From the NCBI GenBank assembly GCA_023386555.1, contig JAEWJK010000012.1, positions 62,001 to 126,000 of the forward strand: 64,000 nt of DNA, written 5' to 3'. Origin of the DNA: Bacteroidota bacterium. Its GTDB lineage: Bacteria; Bacteroidota; Bacteroidia; Chitinophagales; Chitinophagaceae. Below the pieces are notes generated by a model, which saw only the letters and a program-made list of their open reading frames with translations, was not told the origin of the DNA and searched no databases. A program made the translations under genes and the position numbers. This document shows, piece after piece, positions 16,602 through 25,164 of the stretch (position 1 is the stretch's first letter; each line of letters begins with the position of its first letter).

Positions 16602-17330
16602 ATGAAAATCTCTGCTTTTATTCCTGCACGATATGCTGCTACCCGTTTTCCTGCTAAGCTGATGCAGATGCTGGGAAACAAAACTGTTATCCGGCATACA
16701 TACGATAATACAGTTGCAACCGGTTTATTTGATGAAGTAATAGTTGTTACGGATAGTGATATCATCTTCAACGAAATCAAATCTCACGGCGGAAAGGTTG
16801 TAATGAGTAAACAACAACATGAAAGCGGAACAGACAGGATTGCTGAAGCTGCTGCTGATATGAATGTTGATGTAATCGTGAATGTTCAGGGAGATGAACC
16901 TTTTGTAAAACGAGAACCTTTAGAAAAGTTGATCGCCGTATTTGATGAAGATGATGAGAATGTAGATGTTGAAGTAGCATCTTTAATGCAGGAGTTGAAA
17001 GATGAAAAGCTTATCGCTGATCCGAATTATGTAAAAGTTGCGGTTGATAAATACATGAACTCACTCATGTTCAGCCGATCACCGATTCCGTATCGTAGAG
17101 ATACTGAAGCACCGATTACATACTATGAACATATTGGTGTGTATGCATTCAGAAAACAGGCTTTGATAGATTTTACAAACTGGGAAATGACACCTTTGGA
17201 AAAAGCAGAGAAGATTGAATGTCTTCGCTTTTTGGAAAATGGTATTCAATTAAAAATGGTGGTTACGGATTATATGGGTGTTGAGATAGATACACCTGAA
17301 GATTTGGAAAAGGCTTCGAAGTTGTTGTAA
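16602..17330 (+). CDS. kdsB: 3-deoxy-manno-octulosonate cytidylyltransferase
   Basis: A 242-residue enzyme that activates Kdo (or 8-amino-Kdo) with CTP for lipopolysaccharide core synthesis. It has the family start AFIPARYAATRFPAKLM, the core QHESGTDRIAEAA, VNVQGDEPFVKREPL, SRSPIPYRRD, HIGVYAFRK and EIDTPEDL. The start is the ATG giving MKISAFIPAR; an in-frame ATG at 16566 lies inside the previous gene. Its natural partner kdnB lies downstream, separated by the inserted GxxExxY element. Confidence 0.95.
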   Translation: MKISAFIPARYAATRFPAKLMQMLGNKTVIRHTYDNTVATGLFDEVIVVTDSDIIFNEIKSHGGKVVMSKQQHESGTDRIAEAAADMNVDVIVNVQGDEPFVKREPLEKLIAVFDEDDENVDVEVASLMQELKDEKLIADPNYVKVAVDKYMNSLMFSRSPIPYRRDTEAPITYYEHIGVYAFRKQALIDFTNWEMTPLEKAEKIECLRFLENGIQLKMVVTDYMGVEIDTPEDLEKASKLL

Positions 17331-17783
17331 TATCAAACACAGAGATCACAGTGGAAAGCACAGAGAGCACAAAAGAGTTAAACGAAATAACAAAAGCAAT
17401 ACTTGATTGTGCATTCAAAATTCATTCTGCATTAGGGCCTGGTTTGCTTGAGTCAGCTTATGAGGCTTGCCTCGAGTTTGAAATGAAAGAAACAGGTTTA
17501 TATGTTGAGCGACAAAAACCACTTCCATTAGTATACAGAGAAATAAAGCTTGATGCTGGCTATAGGTTAGATTTTCTTGTGGAGTCTAAAGTTATCATAG
17601 AAGTAAAATCAGTAGAGGCATTAGCTGATATTCATATTGCACAGGTTCTTACTTATCTAAGATTATCGAAATCAAAAGTTGGGTTGCTTATAAACTTTAA
17701 TGTTAAACAATTAAAAGAAGGCATCAAAAGACTTATTTATTAGCCGTGTTCTCTGTGTTTTTCACTTTGTGTCCTCTGTGTTT
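17331..17783. mobile_element. Inverted word-repeat element carrying a GxxExxY gene
   Basis: The unit starts directly after the kdsB stop. The left arm (17335-17370) and the reverse complement of the right arm (17746-17783) agree at about 31 of 38 aligned positions with one 2-base gap. Both arms reiterate the word CACAGAG or CACAG. The GTG start of the enclosed gene lies inside the left arm, and its stop abuts the right arm. No recombinase is encoded. Its design matches the unit at 7804-8295, although the arm words differ. Confidence 0.6.
17351..17743 (+). CDS. GxxExxY protein (PD-(D/E)XK-like)
   Basis: A 130-residue protein with the name-giving motif GPGLLESAY, then VERQKPLPLVYREIKLDAGY and a nuclease-type core LDFLVESKVIIEVKSV that fits D-x(n)-E-x-K of the PD-(D/E)XK fold. 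Members are very common single genes in Bacteroidota and other environmental bacteria; nuclease activity is predicted but not generally shown. The GTG start at 17351 and the first ~7 codons (ESTESTK) are made of the element's repeat word, so this N-terminus comes from the arm. An alternative start lies further in. It sits between kdsB and kdnB. Confidence 0.88.
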   Translation: MESTESTKELNEITKAILDCAFKIHSALGPGLLESAYEACLEFEMKETGLYVERQKPLPLVYREIKLDAGYRLDFLVESKVIIEVKSVEALADIHIAQVLTYLRLSKSKVGLLINFNVKQLKEGIKRLIY

Positions 17784-17817
17784 AAAATTATCTTTACCTA
17801 CTATTCAATTCGTGTTT

Positions 17818-18891
17818 ATGAAATTCAGAAACTTTAAAATGGTTGATTATGTTGTCTACGGTAGAGGTAGTTTCAACCAATTAGACGAGATACTTGCACC
17901 ACATAGAAAGGGTGATGCACCAATGATCTTTTTGGTAGATCATTTCTTTGAAGGAAAGCCTTTGCTGAGCAGAATTCCTGTTCGAGGTAACGATAAAGTG
18001 TTTAGTGCTGATGTAACCTATGAGCCTAAAACAACTTATGTTGACTCATTGGCAAACATGCTGAAAGAACAATTTGGAACAGTGAGTGGCATTATTGGTA
18101 TTGGTGGAGGATCAACACTTGATCTTGCCAAAGCTGTTTCACTAATGATGAATAATCCGGGTTCATCTGCAGATTACCAGGGCTGGGATCTTGTAAAGAA
18201 TCCGGGTGTATATAAAGTAGGTATTCCAACTTTAAGCGGAACAGGTGCTGAAGTTTCGAGAACAACAGTCTTAACCGGACCAACAAGAAAGTTGGGAATG
18301 AACAGTGACTTTACTCCTTTCGATCAAATCGTTCTTGATCCGGAATTAACAGCAGGTGCTCCACATAATCAACGTTTTTATACAGGCATGGATTGTTATA
18401 TCCATTGCATCGAGAGTTTAGAAGGAACTTATTTGAATGAGTTCAGTAAAAGTTATGGAGAAAAAGCACTGGAACTTTGTCAATATGTTTTCCTGGAAAA
18501 GCAGGTGTGGGATGAAGAATGTGATGATAAACTAATGATGGCTTCTTATGCTGGCGGAATGAGTATTGCCTATTCACAGGTTGGTGTTGCACATGCAGTA
18601 AGTTATGGATTGAGTTACTTACTTGGTACAAAACATGGCATTGGTAATTGTATAGTCATGAATCATCTTGAAGAATTTTATCCTGAAGGTGTAGCTGAGT
18701 TCAAGAAGATGGTTGAGCTGAATAATATTGATATACCAACCGGCATTTGTAATGGATTAACGGAAGAACAGTTTGATGCTATGATTGATGTTTCTCTTGG
18801 AATGAAGCCGCTTTGGGAGAATGCACTTGGAAAAGATTGGGAGCAGCAGATGACGAGAGAAAGGCTGAGACTGTTATATGAGAAATTATAA
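17818..18891 (+). CDS. kdnB: Iron-containing alcohol dehydrogenase, KdnB-like (Kdo 8-oxidase)
   Basis: A 357-residue Fe-dependent dehydrogenase. Cofactor site: GIGGGSTLDLAKAVSLMM. Metal-site regions: FYTGMDCYIHCIESLEG and GVAHAVSYGLSYLLGTKHGI. From memory of the Shewanella enzyme, the segments YGRGSF, YQGWDL, SGTGAE, ESLEGT and LNEFSK match KdnB, which oxidises C8 of Kdo as the first step to 8-amino-Kdo. Adjacency to kdsB strongly supports this. The frame extends upstream to 17746, but that part is repeat-arm sequence; the ATG at 17818 fits the family N-terminus. The partner aminotransferase kdnA is not in this window. Assignment by recalled homology, not by search. Confidence 0.82.
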   Translation: MKFRNFKMVDYVVYGRGSFNQLDEILAPHRKGDAPMIFLVDHFFEGKPLLSRIPVRGNDKVFSADVTYEPKTTYVDSLANMLKEQFGTVSGIIGIGGGSTLDLAKAVSLMMNNPGSSADYQGWDLVKNPGVYKVGIPTLSGTGAEVSRTTVLTGPTRKLGMNSDFTPFDQIVLDPELTAGAPHNQRFYTGMDCYIHCIESLEGTYLNEFSKSYGEKALELCQYVFLEKQVWDEECDDKLMMASYAGGMSIAYSQVGVAHAVSYGLSYLLGTKHGIGNCIVMNHLEEFYPEGVAEFKKMVELNNIDIPTGICNGLTEEQFDAMIDVSLGMKPLWENALGKDWEQQMTRERLRLLYEKL

Positions 18892-19133
18892 TCGGCTGTA
18901 ATGATGTGTAAGTTGTATTATATTCTACAACTATCAATTTACGCCACACATCGTTAATGAAATGAAAATGTAAGCTGTGTTTTGATAACCAACATCGTAA
19001 TGTTTTTACGTTTTGCAATTGAATGATTTTTCTCCACTGGCATAGTACTTGAAACATTATAACACGAAACGCAACAAGTGAAACATATTAGCCGATACAA
19101 CCGGCTTTACATTACAGCAGCATAGGGTAGGAT

Positions 19134-19169
19134 AAAAAGGGGTTGGAATTTCTTCCAGCTCCTTTTTTT
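19134..19169. terminator. Bidirectional terminator between kdnB and ctlX
   Basis: An approximately 15-bp stem with two mismatches (AAAAAGGGGTTGGAA with TTCCAGCTCCTTTTT) is flanked by A and T runs, so it can serve both converging genes. The rest of the 282-bp gap (18892-19133) shows no feature. Confidence 0.8.
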
Positions 19170-19173
19170 ATGG

Positions 19174-20091
19174 CTATATCTTATTATTCGATCGAAGAAA
19201 TATTTCAGCTATCATGCATCTTGCACTACCACCTCCTATGGTTTCTATTGTATTAATGTTTACAGCAAGCAGCTGTGTATGTAATTGAAGTTGCCTGATT
19301 TGATTTTCATTCAAAGCATTAAATGCAGATTGGCTCATTACAAGAAAATATTCACCCTTCTTATTTTGTAACTGAAGCATGTTTCCTGCAAAATGTAACA
19401 TTTGGTCGTATGAAATACTGATTATTTCCTTGTTTGCTCTTTGCAAAGATTGAAGTATGGTATTTCTATCAGCAGCATCAATAACTTCATCGCAGATCAC
19501 ACAGAAATTATTTCCAATACACATTAATACATTGGTATGATAAATCGGAAGATCATTTTTATCTGTTGCTTTGAAAGCAACCACAGTATATCCAATGGCT
19601 TCAGCAAATTCTTCTAAGAGTTTTGGATGTGTTCTTACCGAGATACATGCATAAATAATCTTATGATCATGATCCATCACCATGCTGCCGGTACCTTCTA
19701 AGAAAATATTATGTGTTTCTTCCTTAGTCCAGTCAATTACTTTTGAGACTGTTAGGTGATTTTTTAATTGATCGATCAAATCCATTCTTATTTCAACCCT
19801 CCTATTCTTTGCAAACATTGGAAACAGATGAACTGATCCATCAGCCATTGTGCAGAACCAGTTATTAGGAAACACTGCATCTGGCTTTACCGGATCAGGA
19901 GTATCATCAATAACAAATACATTAATACCGTTTGAACGAATGGCATTTACCATTGCATCAAATTCTATCAAAGCTTTAAGCTGTATATCTTCGGCTAAAA
20001 TATTTTGCTGAAAGGAATTGTTGGTAGCTGTTTGTTCGTTGTAACCAAATGAAGCCGGACGAACCATGAGTATAGAAGAAGTAAATGGCAT
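19174..20091 (-). CDS. ctlX: Citrulline utilization hydrolase CtlX-like (amidinotransferase superfamily)
   Basis: A 305-residue guanidino-modifying enzyme fold. Landmarks are MVRPASFGYN at the N-terminus, PDAVFPNNWFC with catalytic Asp region, LEGTGSMVMDH, YHTNVLMCIG with the His, and the C-terminal GGGSARCMIAEIFL with the nucleophilic Cys. CtlX-type enzymes hydrolyse citrulline or similar ureido/guanidino compounds; some relatives are deiminases or dimethylargininases, and the exact substrate is inferred from the family. It is the last gene of a four-gene minus-strand unit, overlapping the pterin dehydratase stop by one base. Confidence 0.8.
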   Translation of the reverse strand: MPFTSSILMVRPASFGYNEQTATNNSFQQNILAEDIQLKALIEFDAMVNAIRSNGINVFVIDDTPDPVKPDAVFPNNWFCTMADGSVHLFPMFAKNRRVEIRMDLIDQLKNHLTVSKVIDWTKEETHNIFLEGTGSMVMDHDHKIIYACISVRTHPKLLEEFAEAIGYTVVAFKATDKNDLPIYHTNVLMCIGNNFCVICDEVIDAADRNTILQSLQRANKEIISISYDQMLHFAGNMLQLQNKKGEYFLVMSQSAFNALNENQIRQLQLHTQLLAVNINTIETIGGGSARCMIAEIFLRSNNKI

Positions 20092-20324
20092 CAGCTGAGT
20101 AATGAATCAATTTTCTTAGAAAGCGAATAATCTTTTTCTGTAACAATATCACCTGCATCATGTGTTGAAAGCCAAATCTCAACAGTATTCCAGGTGTTCT
20201 TCCATTCTGGATGATGATTCATCTTCTCTGCTTCTATGGCAACTCTTGTCATAAACGCAAATGCTTCTGAGAAATCCTTGAACTTGAATTGTCGATAAAG
20301 CTTGTTATTAGATTCTTGCCACAT
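20091..20324 (-). CDS. 4a-hydroxytetrahydrobiopterin dehydratase (PCD)
   Basis: A 77-residue pterin-4a-carbinolamine dehydratase. The active-site motif EKMNHHPEWKNTWNTVEIWL and the end STHDAGDIVTEKDYSLSKKI are characteristic. It recycles the pterin cofactor after aromatic amino acid hydroxylation. No hydroxylase is adjacent. It overlaps ctlX by one base and follows the IPExxxVDY gene after 10 bases. Confidence 0.92.
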   Translation of the reverse strand: MWQESNNKLYRQFKFKDFSEAFAFMTRVAIEAEKMNHHPEWKNTWNTVEIWLSTHDAGDIVTEKDYSLSKKIDSLLS

Positions 20325-20334
20325 ACTTCGATAA

Positions 20335-20772
20335 TTAAAAGATCATATTTCCTTTGTTCTTAATCTTCTCGTTCGTTAGTTCGGCTATCATTTGTACACC
20401 CGTGATTTGTCGAACAGTTTGCAATATCCAATTGCATTTTTCTTCATCATAAATATTGCCTTTCATCAGCCATAAAAAATCCATATGGCGAAATTCCGGC
20501 AGTAAATATTCACCATCGTAATGATTGTGGTAGATATAATGTGTTAGTGAATTTGCCGGCTCAGTAAATTCATAAATAGAGAAAAAATAATTTCGTTCTT
20601 TTTTCCTGAGTTGAATTTCTATTTCCGGATTCAAGCGAAAATCATAACCACTCACATTATTTAACTGCCAGCAGAAATGATAATTTCTTAAGGGTGCAAT
20701 AATGCCAAACAACCTTGTATCATCAAAGAAGTCGTCAGTCAGATCTTCAGTATTTAAACGATACTTGATCAT
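20335..20772 (-). CDS. IPExxxVDY family protein
   Basis: A 145-residue protein of a Bacteroidota family named for its motif; here the motif reads LPEFRHMDFLWLMKG near residue 90. N-terminal part is MIKYRLNTEDLTDDFFDDTR with a mixed alpha/beta body (LFGIIAPLRNYHFCWQLNN). Function is unknown. In other genomes it is often beside pyruvate kinase or ribonuclease III; that context is absent here. It begins immediately before the M28 peptidase stop. Confidence 0.75.
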   Translation of the reverse strand: MIKYRLNTEDLTDDFFDDTRLFGIIAPLRNYHFCWQLNNVSGYDFRLNPEIEIQLRKKERNYFFSIYEFTEPANSLTHYIYHNHYDGEYLLPEFRHMDFLWLMKGNIYDEEKCNWILQTVRQITGVQMIAELTNEKIKNKGNMIF

Positions 20773-22410
20773 TTAGAATTCTATATCAAATGATTTTTCT
20801 TCTGTTCCTCTTTTAATGCGTAAGACAGTTTTATCACCTTTTTTGAATTTACTTAAAGCCTGCATATAGCTTGTTACATCTACAAATTTGTATTCGCCGA
20901 GTTGCAATAAAATATCACCGCCTTTTAATCCAATTTTTTCTGCAAGTTTACCGGGACTCACACCATCTATTCTAACACCGGTACCTGAATATCCGTAGTC
21001 AGGAATTACACCAAGGCTAACCGTAAAACGAGTGGAGCCTCCCATATTCGGTTCTCTGGTTTTGAGGAAAGAAAGTTTGCCTTTGTTATCTGTTGCACGA
21101 ATGATATTATAGATATACTTCGTGATTTCTTTTTGTCCTTCGTAATTTATTTTATCTGCATCATCTGTAGCTTTATGATAATCACTATGACTTCCGGTAA
21201 AAAAGAAAAGTACCGGAATATCTTTCCTATAAAATGATGCATGATCACTTGGTCCGCTACCACTGCTATCTAACTTAACAATTAAACCTGGATTGGCAGT
21301 TGTAACAACTTCACTCCAAACCGGAGATGTTCCAAAACCACCTACGGTAAGCTTTCTTTCACCATCATATCTTCCAACCATATCCATATTGATCATATAA
21401 TTAGGATTGATAGTAACTGTTGGATTTTCTAACCAGTATTTACTTCCTAATAATCCAAGTTCTTCTCCTGAAAAAGAAATGAAGAGATAGTTATTATTTT
21501 TTACTTCACCCCTCTTCAGCATCCTGGCCAGCTCTATCAATGCAGCTGTTCCACTGGCATTATCATCAGCACCATTGTGAATGATATGGCCTGTATCCAA
21601 AGCATTTTTATCGCTACCGAAACCTAAATGATCGTAATGTGCACCAAGAATGACTGTGTTGGCAGCACCGTTATCAAGATAAGCCACAACATTTCTTGCT
21701 GTTCTTGTTTTATTGCTCATGCCAATTGAAACTTCAACATCAAGAGCTGAAGATTTATCGGTAAGATATTTTTTTGTTCCTGCTGAAGTAACATAAATCA
21801 CCGGAATAGATGCGGCAGCTGACTTATCATTCTTGTTGAATTGAATATTATCAACATCATTACTGCTGTTGTATAAGAGAAGCATCGTAGCTTTTTTTGA
21901 TGCAGCCCTTGCTGCTTCTTTGATAATATTTTCATTGATATCGAAATGTGGATTGGTTTTGTTTTCATCTAGCCAACCTTTCACATCAACAAACCATGGT
22001 GAGTTTGCTTCTCTTAATGAAACAGCTGCACTGCCCTTCACATTTGTAGCTGCAGAAAATGCAAGTGGAAAATATTCAGTATTCAATGTAAGATCACTTC
22101 CATTAATTCTGAAATACGAACCTGATGCTATTTGCTTTCCTTCATTTATTTCAAATTGCTGAATGTATCCATTGGTTCCTTTGGGTTCCAAACCAATTTG
22201 CCTGTATTGATTGGCGATATATTCCATTGCCAGCTCTTCACCTTTTGTTCCGGTTTGTCTTCCTTCCAGTTTATCATCTGCCAGGAACTGAACATGCTCT
22301 TTTAAATTGTTTAACAATCTTGCGTCAGACCTGTCATCGGTTGCACGATTTCCTTTTTGAGATGAACAGGCTGAAACAAAAACTACCAGTATCAATAAAA
22401 ATCTACTCAT
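20773..22410 (-). CDS. M28 family metallopeptidase with PA and PDZ domains, lipoprotein
   Basis: A 545-residue exported aminopeptidase-like enzyme. The N-terminus ends in FVSACSS, a lipobox. A PA-type insert occupies about residues 130-240. The zinc ligands are visible in order: GAHYDHLG, NGADDNASG, SFSGEELGLLG, INMDMVGR and SHSDYH. A PDZ domain covers the C-terminus (GVRIDGVSPGKLAEKIGL, KGGDILLQLG). It likely removes N-terminal residues from peptides in the periplasm or at the surface. It is the first gene of a four-gene unit; a TATTTTTG box lies on the minus strand at 22428-22435, 17 nt upstream of its ATG. Confidence 0.92.
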   Translation of the reverse strand: MSRFLLILVVFVSACSSQKGNRATDDRSDARLLNNLKEHVQFLADDKLEGRQTGTKGEELAMEYIANQYRQIGLEPKGTNGYIQQFEINEGKQIASGSYFRINGSDLTLNTEYFPLAFSAATNVKGSAAVSLREANSPWFVDVKGWLDENKTNPHFDINENIIKEAARAASKKATMLLLYNSSNDVDNIQFNKNDKSAAASIPVIYVTSAGTKKYLTDKSSALDVEVSIGMSNKTRTARNVVAYLDNGAANTVILGAHYDHLGFGSDKNALDTGHIIHNGADDNASGTAALIELARMLKRGEVKNNNYLFISFSGEELGLLGSKYWLENPTVTINPNYMINMDMVGRYDGERKLTVGGFGTSPVWSEVVTTANPGLIVKLDSSGSGPSDHASFYRKDIPVLFFFTGSHSDYHKATDDADKINYEGQKEITKYIYNIIRATDNKGKLSFLKTREPNMGGSTRFTVSLGVIPDYGYSGTGVRIDGVSPGKLAEKIGLKGGDILLQLGEYKFVDVTSYMQALSKFKKGDKTVLRIKRGTEEKSFDIEF

Positions 22411-22427
22411 TGGTTTGGCTTATTATA

Positions 22428-22435
22428 CAAAAATA
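22428..22435 (-). promoter_or_regulatory. -7-like box TATTTTTG upstream of the M28 peptidase
   Basis: A perfect TAnnTTTG lies on the minus strand, 17 nt from the ATG at 22410. A clear -33 TTTG 19 bp upstream was not found. Confidence 0.35.
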
Positions 22436-22523
22436 GGTGTGTTAGATTAAGCTAATGACCAATATCATCACTAAAACCTTCGTTAATCTCCCAAACTCGT
22501 AATCTACAGCCATCGTTACAAGC

Positions 22524-22531
22524 TACTTTTG
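22524..22531 (+). promoter_or_regulatory. -7-like box TACTTTTG, 6 nt before feoB
   Basis: A perfect TAnnTTTG followed by CCGTGA and the feoB ATG. No matching -33 element was seen. Confidence 0.4.
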
Positions 22532-22537
22532 CCGTGA

Positions 22538-24652
22538 ATGTCTTCCCCCAGGTTAAATATTGCTTTAGTTGGAAACCCGAATAGCGGCAAAACTTCATTG
22601 TTTAATGCTTTAACCGGCCTTAACCAAAAGGTTGGAAATTTTCCAGGTGTAACGGTAGATAAAAAGACGGGAAGTATTTCTTTAGATGAAACGACAAAGG
22701 CAGAGATCATTGATCTACCCGGAACGTATAGTCTTTATCCCAGAAGAGCAGATGAATGGGTGGCTTATAAAGTGTTGATGGGAATGGATACTGATGTGAA
22801 ACCTGATGTGGTTATTCTTGTTGCTGATGCCAGTAACCTGAAAAGGAATTTATTGTTCTGCAGCCAGATGATAGATCTTAAGATTCCATTGGTGATGGCC
22901 TTAACCATGAATGATCTTGCTGCAAAAAAAGGAATCAAGGTTGATGTTGAAGGATTAGCAACTGAATTGGGTGTTCCGGTGGTGTCAGTAAATCCAAGGA
23001 AAAATAAAGGTCTGACCCAACTGAAGAAAACTTTGTCTCAACTGGTGAGGTTGAATTTAAAACCGCCAGCAAGAAGTTTAATAAACAACAAACAATTATC
23101 TCCGGCATCTATTGAAGGTGTACAGAAATTATTTCCGCAGTTAAGTGATTATGCGTCGATTCATTACCTGATCAACCATGAGAACTTTCCTTTTGATAAA
23201 GCCACGCAGGATAGTATTGAGCAGATTGAAATAGATAACAAGTTCAATCCTACTAAAACACAGGCTGAAGAGATCATGCAGCGATATACGCATATCAGGC
23301 AGATCATGCAGCAGCATGTGATAGAACCTGATCCGTTGCAGAAAAAGATATTCACCGAAAGGCTTGATAATATTTTGCTGCACAGGGTTTGGGGTTATGC
23401 TATTTTACTTTCTGTGTTGTTTCTTTTGTTTCAAAGTATATTCTGGATGGCAAGCTATCCGATGGATGCTATTGAATGGATATTCTCTGAAGCAAGTGGC
23501 TTTCTAAATAATAATCTACCAGATGCATGGTGGAGTAATTTGTTGGTGAATGGAATTGTTGCAGGCCTTGGTGGCATTTTTGTTTTTGTGCCGCAGATCA
23601 TGATCTTGTTTGGACTCATCACTATTCTGGAAGATTCAGGTTATATGGCAAGAATTAGTTTTTTGACTGATCGGTTAATGCGAAAAGTTGGTTTGAACGG
23701 AAAGAGTGTGATGCCAATGATCAGTGGATTTGCCTGTGCTGTTCCTGCAATCATGAGTGCAAGGAATATTGAAAATAGAAAAGAAAGATTGCTCACGATA
23801 ATGGTAACGCCATTGATGAGCTGCAGTGCAAGACTTCCAGTTTATACAATATTGATTGCTCTTGTTATTCCGGATACTTATTATTTAGGCTTTCTGAGTT
23901 TACAAGGATTGGTGATGATGGGTTTGTATTTATTAGGAACTGTAATGGCACTCATTGTTAGCTATGTGATGAAATGGTTCATCAACCTGAAAGAGAAGAG
24001 CTTTTTCATTCTTGAACTACCGGTTTATCGTGAACCAAGATGGAAAAATGTTGGTGTAACGATGATTGAGAAAGCAAAAATATTTGTGGTTGATGCAGGT
24101 AAAGTAATAATGATCATCAGTTTGTTGCTTTGGTTTCTGAGCTTCTATGGACCTTCCGGCAGAATGGATGCTGTAGAAACTAAATATGCTGCCATGCAGG
24201 CAACAGCTACAGAAGAAGAGAAAGCAGCACTTGATAAACAATTCAATTCAGAAAAGCTGGAAAATTCCTATGCTGGTATTTTAGGTAAGTCAATAGAACC
24301 TGTAATTGAACCGCTTGGTTTTGACTGGAAGATTGGTATTGCTCTCATCACTTCATTTGCGGCAAGAGAAGTATTTGTTGGAACGATGGCAACATTGTAT
24401 AGCGTTGAAGAAGATGATGATTCTTCTCTGCGTGATAAAATGAGATCTGCTACCTGGAGTGATGGTAGCAAAGTCTATACACTTCCTGCTGCTTTATCAC
24501 TGATGGTTTTTTATGTATTGGCCATGCAATGTATGAGTACATTAGCCGTGGTTAAAAGAGAAACCAAAAGCTGGAAATGGCCAACCATTCAATTAATATA
24601 CATGACGGTATTGGCTTATGTTATGAGCTGGATCGTTTACCAGGTATTTTAA
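22538..24652 (+). CDS. feoB: Ferrous iron transport protein B
   Basis: A 704-residue inner-membrane Fe(II) permease with an N-terminal GTPase. G1 is ALVGNPNSGKTSLFNAL, the switch region PGVTVDKKTG, G3 DLPGTYSLYP, and G4 TMNDLA. The permease half has two Gate motifs, including ISGFACAVPAIMSARN and SCSARLPVYTILIAL, and about ten membrane helices. Length is at the short end for the family. No FeoA or FeoC gene is adjacent, though FeoA may be elsewhere or fused in other organisms; nothing FeoA-like is seen in this protein. The 3' end overlaps the convergent lipoprotein gene by four bases. Confidence 0.95.
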   Translation: MSSPRLNIALVGNPNSGKTSLFNALTGLNQKVGNFPGVTVDKKTGSISLDETTKAEIIDLPGTYSLYPRRADEWVAYKVLMGMDTDVKPDVVILVADASNLKRNLLFCSQMIDLKIPLVMALTMNDLAAKKGIKVDVEGLATELGVPVVSVNPRKNKGLTQLKKTLSQLVRLNLKPPARSLINNKQLSPASIEGVQKLFPQLSDYASIHYLINHENFPFDKATQDSIEQIEIDNKFNPTKTQAEEIMQRYTHIRQIMQQHVIEPDPLQKKIFTERLDNILLHRVWGYAILLSVLFLLFQSIFWMASYPMDAIEWIFSEASGFLNNNLPDAWWSNLLVNGIVAGLGGIFVFVPQIMILFGLITILEDSGYMARISFLTDRLMRKVGLNGKSVMPMISGFACAVPAIMSARNIENRKERLLTIMVTPLMSCSARLPVYTILIALVIPDTYYLGFLSLQGLVMMGLYLLGTVMALIVSYVMKWFINLKEKSFFILELPVYREPRWKNVGVTMIEKAKIFVVDAGKVIMIISLLLWFLSFYGPSGRMDAVETKYAAMQATATEEEKAALDKQFNSEKLENSYAGILGKSIEPVIEPLGFDWKIGIALITSFAAREVFVGTMATLYSVEEDDDSSLRDKMRSATWSDGSKVYTLPAALSLMVFYVLAMQCMSTLAVVKRETKSWKWPTIQLIYMTVLAYVMSWIVYQVF

Positions 24653-25140
24653 GAAACAGGAATTGAATCTCTCCTTTCAGTAAAACCCTTTACATTTTCT
24701 TTTGTGAAAACACCAGGCAAAGCATGTGTTCTTTTTTCCATCTGCATATTAACATACGTTACTCCCGGAACGCCGGTAAGATTTAAAACAGCATCTGAAA
24801 ACCAGGAAACGGCACCGGCATTTCCCATTCTTTCGCCCAGGAATTCATTGTCTGGCACTGAAACATATAATGTGTCGTTGCTTTGCTTTAAAAACCGGAG
24901 CTGTACTTCAGGATATTTTTGATTTAATCCATTTACAATACGAATGGCAGTAAAAGCAGAATCCGGAACTTCAGTAAACCTCTTCCAGGTTTTGTTATCC
25001 GTATTTACATCATACACCAATAATGTATCCGGAATTTCAATGATAGAAGAATCGTCTGCAACAGGCTTATCCTGATTGTTATTGCATTTACATGCTGTAA
25101 GAAGTAGAATAGCAATGATTAGTAAATTGGAAATCTTCAT
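24649..25140 (-). CDS. Hypothetical lipoprotein
   Basis: A 163-residue exported protein. The N-terminus has LLIIAILLLTACKCNNN, a lipobox with Cys at about residue 17. The body contains IRIVNGLNQKYPEVQLRFLK, TLYVSVPDNEFLGERMG and AVLNLTGVPGVTYVNMQMEK, a mixed alpha/beta pattern that I could not place in a named family. TAACTTTA lies 4 nt before the ATG. Confidence 0.75.
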   Translation of the reverse strand: MKISNLLIIAILLLTACKCNNNQDKPVADDSSIIEIPDTLLVYDVNTDNKTWKRFTEVPDSAFTAIRIVNGLNQKYPEVQLRFLKQSNDTLYVSVPDNEFLGERMGNAGAVSWFSDAVLNLTGVPGVTYVNMQMEKRTHALPGVFTKENVKGFTERRDSIPVS

Positions 25141-25144
25141 ATTA

Positions 25145-25152
25145 TAAAGTTA
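25145..25152 (-). promoter_or_regulatory. -7-like box TAACTTTA, 4 nt before the lipoprotein gene
   Basis: One mismatch to TAnnTTTG, with TAAT between it and the ATG. A TTTG lies 23 bp further upstream (25176-25179), longer than the usual spacer. Confidence 0.35.
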
Positions 25153-25164
25153 TTGCAGATAGTG

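Noticed and set aside
17746..17817. N-terminal extension of the kdnB-like gene
   Set aside because: The extra 24 codons are the repeat arm of the GxxExxY element read in frame; the family N-terminus begins at ATG 17818.
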